From: Eurosta solidaginis
Taxonomy: Eukaryota; Arthropoda; Insecta; Diptera; Tephritidae
Assembly: GCF_040869045.1 (NCBI RefSeq)
Contig: NC_090319.1
Coordinates: 396,319,601 to 396,383,600, forward strand
DNA: 64,000 nt
Reading direction: 5' to 3'
Shown here: positions 22,794 through 33,900 of the stretch, piece by piece
Numbering within the stretch: position 1 is the stretch's first letter
Layout of the letters: every line of letters starts with the position of its first letter
Program-made: the position numbers and the translations under genes
The notes under the pieces: model-generated
What the model saw: the letters and a program-made list of their open reading frames with translations, nothing else
What the model was told of the DNA's origin: nothing
The model's database searches: none

Positions 22794-22811
22794 TGGCGAT
22801 CCTGCCAGCCT
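22794..22811 (+). promoter_or_regulatory. Candidate primer-binding site
   Basis: TGGCGATCCTGCCAGCCT abuts the 5' LTR. TGG at this point complements a tRNA CCA end. I cannot assign the tRNA with confidence. Confidence 0.6.
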
Positions 22812-23040
22812 GATCTTTAATTAGCTGAAAATTTGCTCTTAAGCAAAATTCGCTAGATCTCGCTGAAGGGAAGATCCTGCCAGACTAGATTTAAAATTGG
22901 CAAAACTGCTAAGAATCTAGCTGGAGGAGACCGTGCAAGATTTAAACAAAAAGTAAATTCATTAAATTCTGTCAATAAGGCAAAAGGAACAAATTTCCTT
23001 TTTAAGAAATTTTGATTGCCACGTTCAAAAATCGAGTGAA

Positions 23041-23220
23041 AGGAGCGCGCAGGTGAAGTGGAATATACACCCAAAATAAAAGCATTAAGCGTGAAGTGAA
23101 AGGAGCGCGCAGGTGAAGTGGAATATACACCCAGAATAAAAGCATTAAGCGTGAAGTGAAAGGAGCGCGCAGGTGAAGTGGAATATACACCCAGAATAAA
23201 AGCATTAGGCGTGAAGTGAA
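23041..23220 (+). repeat. Three 60-bp tandem repeats in the LTR-element leader, U2
   Basis: The unit starts 'aggagcgcgcaggtgaagtg' and repeats at 23041, 23101 and 23161 with one or two differences. It lies between the primer-binding site and the first ORF. The matching array in U3 is 31755-31934. The minus-strand ORFs over it are shadows. Confidence 0.95.
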
Positions 23221-23712
23221 ATATATACCACAGGATCCCGGCATTGGACGTGAATAACAAGCTGGACAATTAAATAAAAATGTCTTAGAATAAGTATGTA
23301 TATAAAATTTAGAATCAATTGAGCGGCCTCAGGGACGCTAAACCATTAGCAAAAACTATCGTTTAGGAGTTTTTTTTTTGAAAAAAAAGGGAAAATTTAA
23401 ACTAAAACAAAAGTATGTACGAATAACTTCTTTGGACCTCGAAAAAAAAAATTGATAGTATAATAATCTAAATTGTTAAAATTTAAATTAGGAGGAAAAT
23501 TAAAAATATTTATTGAAAAAAAAAATTTTTTCTTATTCAAAAAAAAAAAAGGCTAAAATGCTAAAAATCCTAAATTAAACTTTTATAAAAAAAAAAAAAA
23601 ATTCAAGTAAATTGGAATGTTTAGGAGACCTCTGTAAAATAGTAAATCAACTTCAGACAGTCCACCTATCCTCTAAAGAAAGCCCATAGAACATTTTTAA
23701 AAAATCACTAAA

Positions 23713-23931
23713 ATGCAAAGAAACTCCTCAGATCTTCCTGTCTATTGGTGGGACGAAAATACCCGACACACTAGGGACCTACCCAAAGAACTAGAAGGTT
23801 TAAAGAAATTGTGGAAGATAATAGGTATGGAAAGGGAACCCACAATTGAGGACATTATAAATCCCACTACCACAGAAGAAGAAATAATGCGTATGATGAG
23901 GAAAGTGTTCCCCAACAATTCCAAATGTTAG
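23713..23931 (+). CDS. Small ORF upstream of gag in the LTR element, U2
   Basis: 72 codons, starting MQRNSSDLPVYWWDENTRHT, acidic and rich in Glu/Met/Thr towards the end (TTTEEEIMRMMRKV). There is no known domain that I recognise. It precedes a second small ORF by 66 bases. A one-residue variant is encoded in U3 (32429-32647). As I recall, 412/mdg1-type elements have short ORFs ahead of gag, so this is plausibly a real element protein of unknown role. The open frame alone is weak evidence. Confidence 0.45.
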   Translation: MQRNSSDLPVYWWDENTRHTRDLPKELEGLKKLWKIIGMEREPTIEDIINPTTTEEEIMRMMRKVFPNNSKC

Positions 23932-23997
23932 GTAGCACCTGAAAAAAAAAAAAATTTATAAAACAAAAATATCTAACTTCCTATTAAAACCTTCAAG

Positions 23998-24153
23998 ATG
24001 TCTTGGTGGACAAAAATAGCCCAAGGCATTATGGTAGCCATAGCTGGCTACGAAATAGGAAAAGAAAGCTCTGAAACAAGAGATAACAAAATAATCAAGT
24101 ATGAGCCATCAACTAAGGTAGCTACAGAAAGTACTCCGAACATCCCTGGTTAG
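23998..24153 (+). CDS. Small ORF with hydrophobic segment, U2
   Basis: 51 codons, MSWWTKIAQGIMVAIAGYEI then a charged stretch. Directly after its stop, in a neighbouring frame (24150-24263), lies WLAIIGSVFMLLIITIAMML followed by KNYMKHKFRQ, a clear membrane-spanning profile with a basic tail. A one-base change would join them into a single small protein with two hydrophobic segments. Function unknown. The same arrangement occurs in U3 near 32713-32980. Confidence 0.4.
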   Translation: MSWWTKIAQGIMVAIAGYEIGKESSETRDNKIIKYEPSTKVATESTPNIPG

Positions 24154-24336
24154 CAATTATAGGTTCTGTATTCATGCTATTGATCATCACAATAGCTATG
24201 ATGCTCAAAAACTATATGAAGCACAAATTTAGACAGGTAAAACCCGCCACAACTCGTATCTAACCCATTACGAGTACCAAACCAAAGCTGAGGAAGAGCG
24301 ATAAATTCAAATAAATCTCAAATAGTAAACCTAAAA

Positions 24337-24450
24337 ATGTCACAATCGACAGAAAAAGCAACACTGCCTAAAGTGAACAGCAAATCAAAAAAAAATTTTC
24401 GCATAACTCCTTTTATGGCTCCTGACAAAAATAGTCATGAAGCAATATGA
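24337..24450 (+). pseudogene. gag start remnant, U2
   Basis: A 37-codon ORF opening MSQSTEKATLPKVNS and ending at a stop after DKNSHEAI. From its position after the leader and small ORFs I take it as the amino end of gag. The rest of gag is missing: the next 200 bases contain only stops and A-runs. Confidence 0.4.
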
Positions 24451-24639
24451 AATTTTAGGACAGTGGAAATAGGCAAAAATTAAGAAACTTTTAAAACCAG
24501 CCCATAACAACAAAAAAAAAATGATGAAGAATAGTCACAAAGAGAATCTATAAAAATGTAAGTGAAGCGCTATACAAAATTGCAATAAGACATGTCGCGC
24601 TCGTTTTCATCTTAGGATAGAAAAATGGTAGCGTAGGAA

Positions 24640-25954
24640 ATACAAGAAACCTGATTGTTGATGATAAAATTGACTTAGGACAATTACTTATCAGGCTTTA
24701 CACACGTTGTACAAATGCCGCCAATCTAGGACTTGGTATTTATAAGAAAATCACAATTGTCCTAAGGGACAAATTGGTGGAAAATGATTATTTACTCGAG
24801 TAGGCAAATTTAAAATAATAAAAGTAGGTACCCAAATTCTCAAAAACTTAACAATTGCACTAACCCCAGAGGTTGTGTACGTGACTAGTCCCGGGAAAAT
24901 TAGAGAAATTCTGCAGAAATATCATGACGATCCTATTAGTGGTGGCCACCCAGGAATAAATCGTATGATAAAGAAAATCAAACAAAGCTATAGCTGGAAA
25001 AATATGCGAGGTGACATAAATAAATATGTAAATAACTGCATCCACTGCAATAAGAATAAAATAAATAAGCATATAAAAGAGCCAATGACAATAACGGAGA
25101 CACCTCCGAGAGCTTTCGATATGGTACAGATCGATACGGTCGGACCATTGCCAAGGTCAATAAACGGAAACGAATACGCAGTTACCATTATATGCGATCT
25201 CACAAAATACTTGGTAGCAATCCCAGTCCCCAGCAAACATGCGCTAATAGTTGCTAAAGCTATATTCGAGCATTTCATTTTGATTTATGGCCCCATGAAA
25301 ACAATCCTAACAGATATGGGATCCGAATACAAAAATAAATTATTCGAAGAACTGGGCAAATTGCTAAAAGTTGAGCACAAAAGCTCAACACCATACCATC
25401 ATCAAACTTTGGGCACTGTAGAGCGTAGTCACAGAACGTTTAATGAATATGTACGCTCATACATATCCAGTGACAAAGATGATTGGGATGAATACCTAAA
25501 ATATTTCGCGTACTGCTACAACACGACCCCATCGACCGTACACAACTATTGCCCTTATGAGCTTATATTTGCGAAAAATCCACCGAGGTACGAATTCTTA
25601 AATGAAAATAAAATAAGCCCAGTATATAATCACGAGGCATATGACAAGGAAATTAAATATAGACTTCAAATAGCACAACAAAGAGCTAGAAAATTGGTGA
25701 AAGAAGCTAAAGAAAAACAAAAAGTCAATTATGACAAAAGTAGCACCAGTAAGGAAATAAAATTAGGAGATTTAGTATTAGTAAGAGAAGAATATAGCCA
25801 TAAGCTAGACCATAGATATAAAGGACGGTATAAAGTGAAGAAAATTGACGAAAATAACAATTTTACTTTAATACCACATAGAGAGGAGTCTAGTAATAAG
25901 AACAATAGGGATAAGGAATTAATAATCCATAAAAATAGACTTAAACCCATTTAA
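24640..25954 (+). CDS. Retrotransposon integrase, U2
   Basis: Inserts element cDNA into the genome. The annotated Met is at 24875 (359 residues), but homologous-looking sequence begins earlier, near 24640 in broken frames, so the Met is probably internal to a former polyprotein. Order: HHCC zinc domain (HDDPISGGH, CIHCNK), catalytic core with D (QIDTVGPLP), D (LTDMGSEYKN) and E (TVERSHRT), then a C-terminal basic region (LGDLVLVREE, RYKGRYKVKKI). All DDE residues are present and the ORF is open to 25954. With gag and RT deleted it has no normal context. The copy at U3 (33590-34669) encodes the same protein. Confidence 0.88.
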
Positions 25955-26410
25955 AATATCTTTTAGTAATTTAACAAATAATCATTCCAATTTACCCGAT
26001 TAATTAATAAAAATAATTTCTAAAAACAAGCGGATTTTAGATAGGTCGACACATTTAAAATCCGACAATAAAATAATAAAATAAATAAAATAAACAAGAT
26101 AAATAAAATAATTAAAATTTAAAAATTTCTATATCTACAAATTTAAAATTTTGAAAAAAAAATTAACTTATACAAAAACAAAAAAAAATATATATGTAAA
26201 ATGTAAACATTTTTGAAAAAAAAAGAGGATATGCACTAAAATATAACAATAAAAATAGCAAGGTCAGCAAATCGAAAACAAATCAAACAAACTCTATCAC
26301 TACAATATCAAGTAACAGTCAAATATCAAAATCATTGAAAATATGACAAAGAGTCTTATACAATTGTTCACAAAACAATTATATAACACTCTTTTTTCTA
26401 AGGCGGATGG

Positions 26411-26944
26411 TGTAGCATTATACGTCATACCCACTGTAATATAGCATTATGCTTCATACCCACTGTAACACACTTGCAATAATACTCATCATAAACTCCA
26501 AATATATTTTAGTAATAATCATATTACAATATTGTCCAACATAAATTATTGAACTAACCCAGACGGTTAACCAACATCAATGGAATGCCGAATATGAGAC
26601 CCATATCCATTCACAGTTAATAAATTTTGAGTATACATACAAACATACAACCCATTGTGGGAAAATACCAAAACACTCAAGTTGATCTGCTGACGTTACT
26701 AAACAACATGTGCAAACCTACATGTATGGAGCCATGCATACAAAACTACATGTATACAAAGACTGTATACAAACATGTATGCATTCTCCATTTCCTATGT
26801 ACTTATTTTTAGTTATTAGTATTAAGATATTTATGAATGTATAGGTTAAGTCAATTACTATAAAAGACAAGAATTTATTTAATAAAGCGAAGATTTAGTG
26901 TCGCACCTTCAAACGTGCAACGTCTTTTAATTCCTAATACTTCA
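26411..26944 (+). repeat. 3' LTR, U2
   Basis: 534 bp. Preceded by a short purine-rich stretch (aaggcggatgg) that may be the polypurine tract. It differs from the 5' LTR at several places, for example 'accttcaaacg' versus 'accatcatacg' and 'gttactaaacaacatgtgc' versus 'gttgctaacacatgtac'. Confidence 0.92.
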
Positions 26945-29074
26945 GTGGTCTCTTGCCATGGATATGAATATAGTTTTTTCCATTGCATTTCTATAACAGT
27001 AATTTCAACTTCGTTAAAAGAGCCCTTTTCTGCCTTAAACGTATCAAATATTTTGGGCTTCACAACATTTAAAGCATTTTTTATAGCAAAAAACTCAATA
27101 TTTTTTAAAGATTGGATATTCTGTGGTAGGCGTTGGCGTAGCTGCTCAATTAACTTGATAATAAAAGTCTGACAAAATTTCCGAATGCATTGTTCTGCAT
27201 CTTCATCAATGCTACCTTCGTCTTTTTTTAATTTTATATATTCTTCAAAAGAATAATGAAATTGTGGAAATGGAGTTAAATATGTTGTAAGCGGAGAACA
27301 CAAAGGCTGAACATTTTTACATGGAGATATTATTTGATTACATAGATCAGTGATCAACAAAACTAGCTCAGAAAAAAGTTTTGTGGGATCTGCATTATTC
27401 GATTCGAATAATTTATTAACTTTCTGAACTTCGCTTAGCAGCGGCTTTAAAAACTGAAGATATGCTAAATTAGTATCATTATAAAGAGATGCCAACAACT
27501 TTGCTTTGTGGCATGTTTTCTTAAGTGCAGCAATTTTAAAATGTGTTCGCAGCTCCAGCCATTGATCTACTAATCGTTTGATCGCCACTTCAATAGATAA
27601 CCACCTAGTATCACATGCCCTGACAATTTGTATTGGTTGCAGTCCATCATTAATGGCAGAAAAAATGGCTCTGTATTGATTTTGTCTTGCAGCAGACTTG
27701 GAAAACCAATTATACGTTTCTGCCACAAGAAATTCTATTTCACTAGGAATAATTTTGGATGCGGTAGAGACAGCTATATGTATCGAATGACAAATACATG
27801 GTACTAGTTTTATTTTCGGATTGAGCCCTTTCAATCAATGACACCGGTCATAACATTAGCATTGTCCGTTCCTAGACCTACCATATTTTCTATGCGTAAA
27901 TTGCACTCTTCCAGCGACTTAAGAATTGATTCAACAATGCCCTCCGATGTATAGTCTTTTAGGTCAGCTAATTTTAAAAACAATTTATAATTTGTTTGGA
28001 ACTTTCGCTATAGTAACGAAAGACAATACCCAGATACTTTTTCACGCTAATGTCAGTTGACTCGTCTATTATCAGACTAAACTTATTTGTTTTAATGTCA
28101 TCCATTAATAATTTTTTGAAATGAGGAAATAATAAATTTTTTATGACAGCGCTACCTTTTGTCCTACCAAGCTTTAAACTGGCTGCAGTTTCACTATCGT
28201 CAAATATATGTTTTTGTAATTGTATCAGATGATCAACAGATAAAATCGATGTATGCGCAGCAATATAAACTGCATTTGCTAATTCTGCCTTTAAAAAAAT
28301 AAATAAATGTAAGGCGCGATAACCTCCGAAGATCTCTAAGGCCGAGCTTCTCTTCCAATTTGCATCGTGCTCCTCTTGATTTTCTCTACAAATTGGCCGG
28401 AAGGGACCTACATGTTTTATGCCGACTCCGAACGGCATCTGCAAGGCAGATGAGTTTTCACTGAGAGCTTTTTATGGCAGAAATACACTCGGAGCGCTTC
28501 CTAAACTCTGCCGAGGGGCGACCCCGCTTAGACAAATTTTCTTCCAATTGAAAAACCTTATTTCTAAAATTTTGATGTTGATTTGCCCGGGGTGTGAACA
28601 CAGGGCATACGGTGTGGTAGGCGGAGCACGCTACCATCACACCACGGTGGTCTGCCTTTACTACACTGTTATTTACCGTCACTGATCGAAAAGGTAAAGG
28701 TGGTTGTATACCCCGGGAAAAAGGAGACATTGCATTTGCATGCTTTTTAGTTTTCGCATGTAAAATCAAGCCATACAACTTCGGCTTCAATATGCAGTGA
28801 CAATATTTGCAAGAAATATTGTCTCCATCGTAGCTAACCCACTTCTCAAATCGTTTGTCCTTCAACCAAGATGATCGAAAGCCTTGCTTGTACTTTCTAA
28901 GGTGAAAAATTAAACACAAAATAATGCACCAATTCACCAAGAAAATACAACCTCTTTTCACTTGTACACGGATTTTCGTCAGTGCTGCTATCGCTGCTGT
29001 CATTCTTAAAATAAAAAGGTGTAATAAGCAAAGAATTTCAATATAAAAACGGCTAATTTGTAATACCTTTCCAT
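26945..29074 (-). pseudogene. hAT transposase N-terminal and catalytic part, U2
   Basis: Same gene model as U1 (Met at 29074, two short introns). It contains the zinc-finger domain, SINE (28294-28650), DESTDIS and CDTRWLSIE. A continuous 319-residue frame (27834-26875) covers the distal catalytic half and runs out into the 3' LTR. Compared with U1 it lacks about 20 bases near 27837 that encode RGVIA; U3 and U4 share this loss, breaking the frame next to GTDNANVMTG. Confidence 0.8.
28294..28650 (-). mobile_element. SINE in hAT transposase gene, U2
   Basis: 357 bp, TSD TCTGCCTTTA at 28284-28293 and 28651-28660, the same site as U1. The B box carries an extra change (gtgtgaacacagggc). Confidence 0.93.
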
Positions 29075-29427
29075 TTCGACGGTCTATTATGAAAAAACGT
29101 GCACATGAATAAGCGATTGACTATTAAATTTGGAAGTAGCAATTCGATTACATACCAATAATCGATATAATAAAAATGTATTGGGCATGCCAGGCTACCA
29201 ACTTTTGAACAATTTGATAGCCATAAGGCAGAGTGCACACGGTCGATATTTATATTCTAAAAAGTTCTGTGAAAATAATTTGGCAAATTACAAAATTTTT
29301 TTAGCTAAAATAGCTAACTTGATTAAAAAAATAGCTAATAGCTAAACCCGAATTTCTATAGCTAAACGCCGAAAAAAATAGCTAAATCTAGCTATAAAAT
29401 AGCTAAAATGGCATCAATGGTTTCAAG

Positions 29428-30640
29428 CCATAGGTCGGCAAAGGTACCCCATCTGGGTATTACGCTCTTCACACGTATTCTTATGCTCTTCATTTCAGAA
29501 AATCAGTTGCGCCACAGTGGGGTTACATGCCAACCTAATAAAACCGTACTGCGTTTTTTTAGTACACGCAAACAACCGGCGTTTTTTGCTCTTAACCCAA
29601 ATAAGCATGCGTTGCGACAATGTAAAACATGTGTGCAAATGTCAAATCTAAATGGTTACGCAGAACAAAAATTGGAAATCGAGTTAGGTTTACACGCAGC
29701 AAATTCAATTTGGGTTGCTCTCATACGAGTTGTATGTGCATGAGACATTTTTGACAGAAAATGACCTGCGTGCGTTTATATTAGGTTGACATGTTAGAAC
29801 AGAATTTTCATGCCAGTCGTGTTGCAGACAGCAAAGGGATGACACGTATCGTCGCTTTGTTCATATTTTTTATGCAATAGTAATAAATTATAGAAATGCG
29901 GAAACCGCGTTTAACAGAATCTGTCAAGCAGAGTTAGTTAAGTAATGTTAGGCAAGGAAACATTTTTTAGGCGATGTTTTAATAAAAAAAATTGTTGTGA
30001 AACTGTGAGCAGATTTTTTCTAACATGAAATATTTTCCTCGGCACCCAAAAATACCTTCGCTTTGAGTTTTCATCAAAACGGAAGTGTTTCTTAGCGCCG
30101 CAAAAAATATAATTCTTAATTTTGCATGCTCTCATTAACATATATACTTTTATGGCAATTTCTTGTTAGCAATGCATTTGACAAATTTCTGGAAGTCAAT
30201 CTGCCCCTTTGCTTTGAACAGATGAATTTAATGTCAGGAAAAATGTGCTCACAGAAGAATGTTGATGGGAAAAATGACAAAGATTTGTAAAAAATTTGCT
30301 ATATAAATTTCTCCAGAAATCGGTAATATCTGCTTCATCATTAACTGACATTTCGCTTCTTAGAATTAATAATTCTTTTTGAATTTCAAATGAATATTGG
30401 GTTATGTCACAAGCTAACGGACTTTCAAATATGTCAATTAAGGGCTTAATTTTTCGAAAGTCTTGAAATCTGTCTTCAAAGTTGAAAAAGAGGGCTTCCA
30501 ATAACTTCGTGTGTTCATTGTTTACTTTTAAAATATCAATACTGTTAATTAAGGTGTAGGTTTGGGAAAAACTTGAATAATCCCCAGCTTTGATTTCAGA
30601 AAGTAGTAAATATAAAATAGTTTGAAAATTAATAACTTCT
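29428..30640 (-). other. Duplicated flank with Charlie-like hAT fragment, U2
   Basis: Same content as 20710-21924. The transposase fragment is at 30196-30501 on the minus strand (FNFEDRFQDFRKIKPLIDI). Relative to U1 it has a 27-base deletion near 30280 and extra bases near 29700 and 29780. It ends at the junction with U3. Confidence 0.8.
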
Positions 30641-30973
30641 CAAAATCATCTTCTTCGTTTAATTCACATGTTGAATCGTATATATTTCCTGAATTCATTG
30701 ATTTTATGACATCACTAGGTATACTAAAGTTATGACAACATTTTCCAAGTCTCTTAAGACCGTATCTTATAGTTAATAAAGAGTTTAACATCAAAATCTG
30801 CATTCTATTCCTTTGCTTAGTTTTTATTAAATTCATTACAGAAAAACTTCGTTCTATTTCCGCATTACTATGCGGTAGGATTAGCAAATTAAATACGAAC
30901 TGTTGTAATTCCTCAAACGGATTTTCATTAATGGCATTTCTTACCTCTATCCAAAACTTGACTGTAGAAGTGG
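30641..30973 (-). pseudogene. hAT transposase C-terminus, U3
   Basis: Same as the U2 piece, including the chimeric 30-residue tail read from the flank (to 30549). Dimerisation motif intact. Confidence 0.8.
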
Positions 30974-33900
30974 TGTAGCATTATACGTCATACCCACTGT
31001 AATGTAGCATTATGCTTCATACCCACTGTAACACACTTGCAATAATACTCATCATAAACTCCAAATATATTTTAGTAATAATCATATTACAATATTGTCC
31101 AACATAAATTATTGAACTAACCCAGACGGTTAACCAACATCAATGGAATGCCGAATATGAGACCCATATCCATTCACAGTTAATAAATTTTGAGTATACA
31201 TACAAACATACAACCCATTGTGGAAAAATACCAAAACACTCAAATTGATCTGCTGACGTTGCTAACACATGTACAAACCTACATGTATGGAGCCATGCAT
31301 ACAAAACTACATGTATACAAAGACTGTATACAAACGTACATGTATGCATACTCCATTTCCTATGTACTTATTTTTAGTTATTAGTATTAAGATATTTATG
31401 AATGTATAGGTTAAGTCAATTACTATAAAAGACAAGAATTTATTTAATAAAGCGAAGATTTAATGTCGCACCATCATACGTGCAACGTCTTTTAATTCCT
31501 AATACTTCATGGCGATCCTGCCAGCCTGATCTTTAATTAGCTGAAAATTTGCTCTTAAGCAAAATTCGCTAGATCTCGCTGAAGGGAAGATCCTGCCAGA
31601 CTAGATTTAAAATTGGCAAAACTGCTAAGAATCTAGCTGGAGGAGACCGTGCAAGATTTAAACAAAAAGTAAATTCATTAAATTCTGTCAATAAGGCAAA
31701 AGGAACAAATTTCCTTTTTAAGAAATTTTGATTGCCACGTTCAAAAATCGAGTGAAAGGAGCGCGCAGGTGAAGTGGAATATACACCCAAAATAAAAGCA
31801 TTAAGCGTGAAGTGAAAGGAGCGCGCAGGTGAAGTGGAATATACATCCAGAATAAAAGCATTAAGCGTGAAGTGAAAGGAGCGCGCAGGTGAAGTGGAAT
31901 ATACACCCAGAATAAAAGCATTAGGCGTGAAGTGAAATATATACCACAGGATCCCGGCATTGGACGTGAATAACAAGCTGGACAATTAAATAAAAATGTC
32001 TTAGAATAAGTATGTATATAAAATTTAGAATCAATTGAGCGGCCTCAGGGACGCTAAACCATTAGCAAAAACTATCGTTTAGGAGTTTTTTTTTTGACAA
32101 AAAAGGGAAAATTTAAACTAAAACAAAAGTATGTACGAATAACTTCTTTGGACCTCGAAAAAAAAAAATTGATAGTATAATAATCTAAATTGTTAAAATT
32201 TAAATTAGGAGGAAAATTAAAAATATTTATTGAAAAAAAAAATTTTTTCTTATTCAAAAAAAAAAAGGCTAAAATGCTAAAAATCCTAAATTAAACTTTT
32301 ATAAAAAAAAAAAAAAATTCAAGTAAATTGGAATGTTTAGGAGACCTCTGTAAAATAGTAAATCAACTTCAGACAGTCCACCTATCCTCTAAAGAAAGCC
32401 CATAGAACATTTTTAAAAAATCACTAAAATGCAAAGAAACTCCTCAGATCTTCCTCTCTATTGGTGGGACGAAAATACCCGACACACTAGGGACCTACCC
32501 AAAGAACTAGAAGGTTTAAAGAAATTGTGGAAGATAATAGGTATGGAAAGGGAACCCACAATTGAGGACATTATAAATCCCACTACCACAGAAGAAGAAA
32601 TAATGCGTATGATGAGGAAAGTGTTCCCCAACAATTCCAAATGTTAGGTAGCACCTGAAAAAAAAAAAATTTATAAAACAAAAATATCTAACTTCCTATT
32701 AAAACCTTCAAGATGTCTTGGTGGACAAAAATAGCCCAAGGCATTATGGTAGCCATAGCTGGCTACGAAATAGGAAAAGAAAGCTCTGAAACAAGAGATA
32801 ACAAAATAATCAAGTATGAGCCATCAACTAAGGTAGCTACAGAAAGTACTCCGAACATCCCTGGTTAGCAATTATAGGTTCTGTATTCATGCTATTGATC
32901 ATCACAATAGCTATGATGCTCAAAAACTATATGAAGCACAAATTTAGACAGGTAAAACCCGCCACAACTCGTATCTAACCCATTACGAGTACCAAACCAA
33001 AGCTGAGGAAGAGCGATAAATTCAAATAAATCTCAAATAGTAAACCTAAAAATGTCACAATCGACAGAAAAAGCAACACTGCCTAAAGTGAACAGCAAAT
33101 CAAAAAAAAAATTTCGCATAACTCCTTTTATGGCTCCTGACAAAAATAGTCATGAAGCAATATGAAATTTTAGGACAGTGGAAATAGGCAAAAATTAAGA
33201 AACTTTTAAAACCAGCCCATAACAACAAAAAAAAAATGATGAAGAATAGTCACAAAGAGAACCTATAAAAATGTAAGTGAAGCGCTATACAAATTTGCAA
33301 TAAGACATGTCGCGCTCGTTTTCATCTTAGGATAGAAAAATGGTAGCGTAGGAAATACAAGAAACCTGATTGTTGATGATAAAATTGACTTAGGACAATT
33401 ACTTATCAGGCTTTACACACGTTGTACAAATGCCGCCAATCTAGGACTTGGTATTTATAAGAAAATCACAATTGTCCTAAGGGACAAATTGGTGGAAAAT
33501 GATTATTTACTCGAGTAGGCAAATTTAAAATAATAAAAGTAGGTACCCAAATTCTCAAAAACTTAACAATTGCACTAACCCCAGAGGTTGTGTACGTGAC
33601 TAGTCCCGGGAAAATTAGAGAAATTCTGCAGAAATATCATGACGATCCTATTAGTGGTGGCCACCCAGGAATAAATCGTATGATAAAGAAAATCAAACAA
33701 AGCTATAGCTGGAAAAATATGCGAGGTGACATAAATAAATATGTAAATAACTGCATCCACTGCAATAAGAATAAAATAAATAAGCATATAAAAGAGCCAA
33801 TGACAATAACGGAGACACCTCCGAGAGCTTTCGATATGGTACAGATCGATACGGTCGGACCATTGCCAAGGTCAATAAACGGAAACGAATACGCAGTTAC

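Larger units (their letters stand above)
22258..26944 (+). mobile_element. Gypsy-type LTR retrotransposon, internally deleted, U2
   Basis: 4687 bp. LTRs at 22258-22793 and 26411-26944 start TGTAGC and end TTCA. The 4-bp target duplication is GTGG (22254-22257 and 26945-26948). A primer-binding-site candidate follows the left LTR. Inside: an AT-rich leader with three 60-bp repeats, small ORFs, a 37-codon gag start, a scrambled short segment, and an integrase ORF. Most of gag, protease, RT and RNase H are gone. The integrase type, 4-bp duplication and layout suit the mdg1/412 branch of the gypsy group (inference). The LTRs differ at several sites, so the insertion is not recent. Confidence 0.92.
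21925..29419 (-). mobile_element. hAT transposon, truncated copy in U2, split by an LTR element
   Basis: Begins at the duplication junction, so the left terminus and about 435 bp are missing. It is interrupted by the LTR retrotransposon at 22258-26944 and ends at the right hAT terminus (29419), followed by GTTTCAAG at 29420-29427. Without its left end it cannot transpose. Confidence 0.9.

Noticed and set aside
22853..23269. 138-codon minus-strand ORF with threefold repeated residues (FHFTLNAFILGVYSTSPARS)
   Set aside because: It is the reverse reading of the 60-bp leader repeats of the LTR element; a period of 60 keeps the frame open by chance.
24860..25278. Hydrophobic minus-strand ORFs opposite the integrase
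   Set aside because: Shadows of the integrase coding strand.
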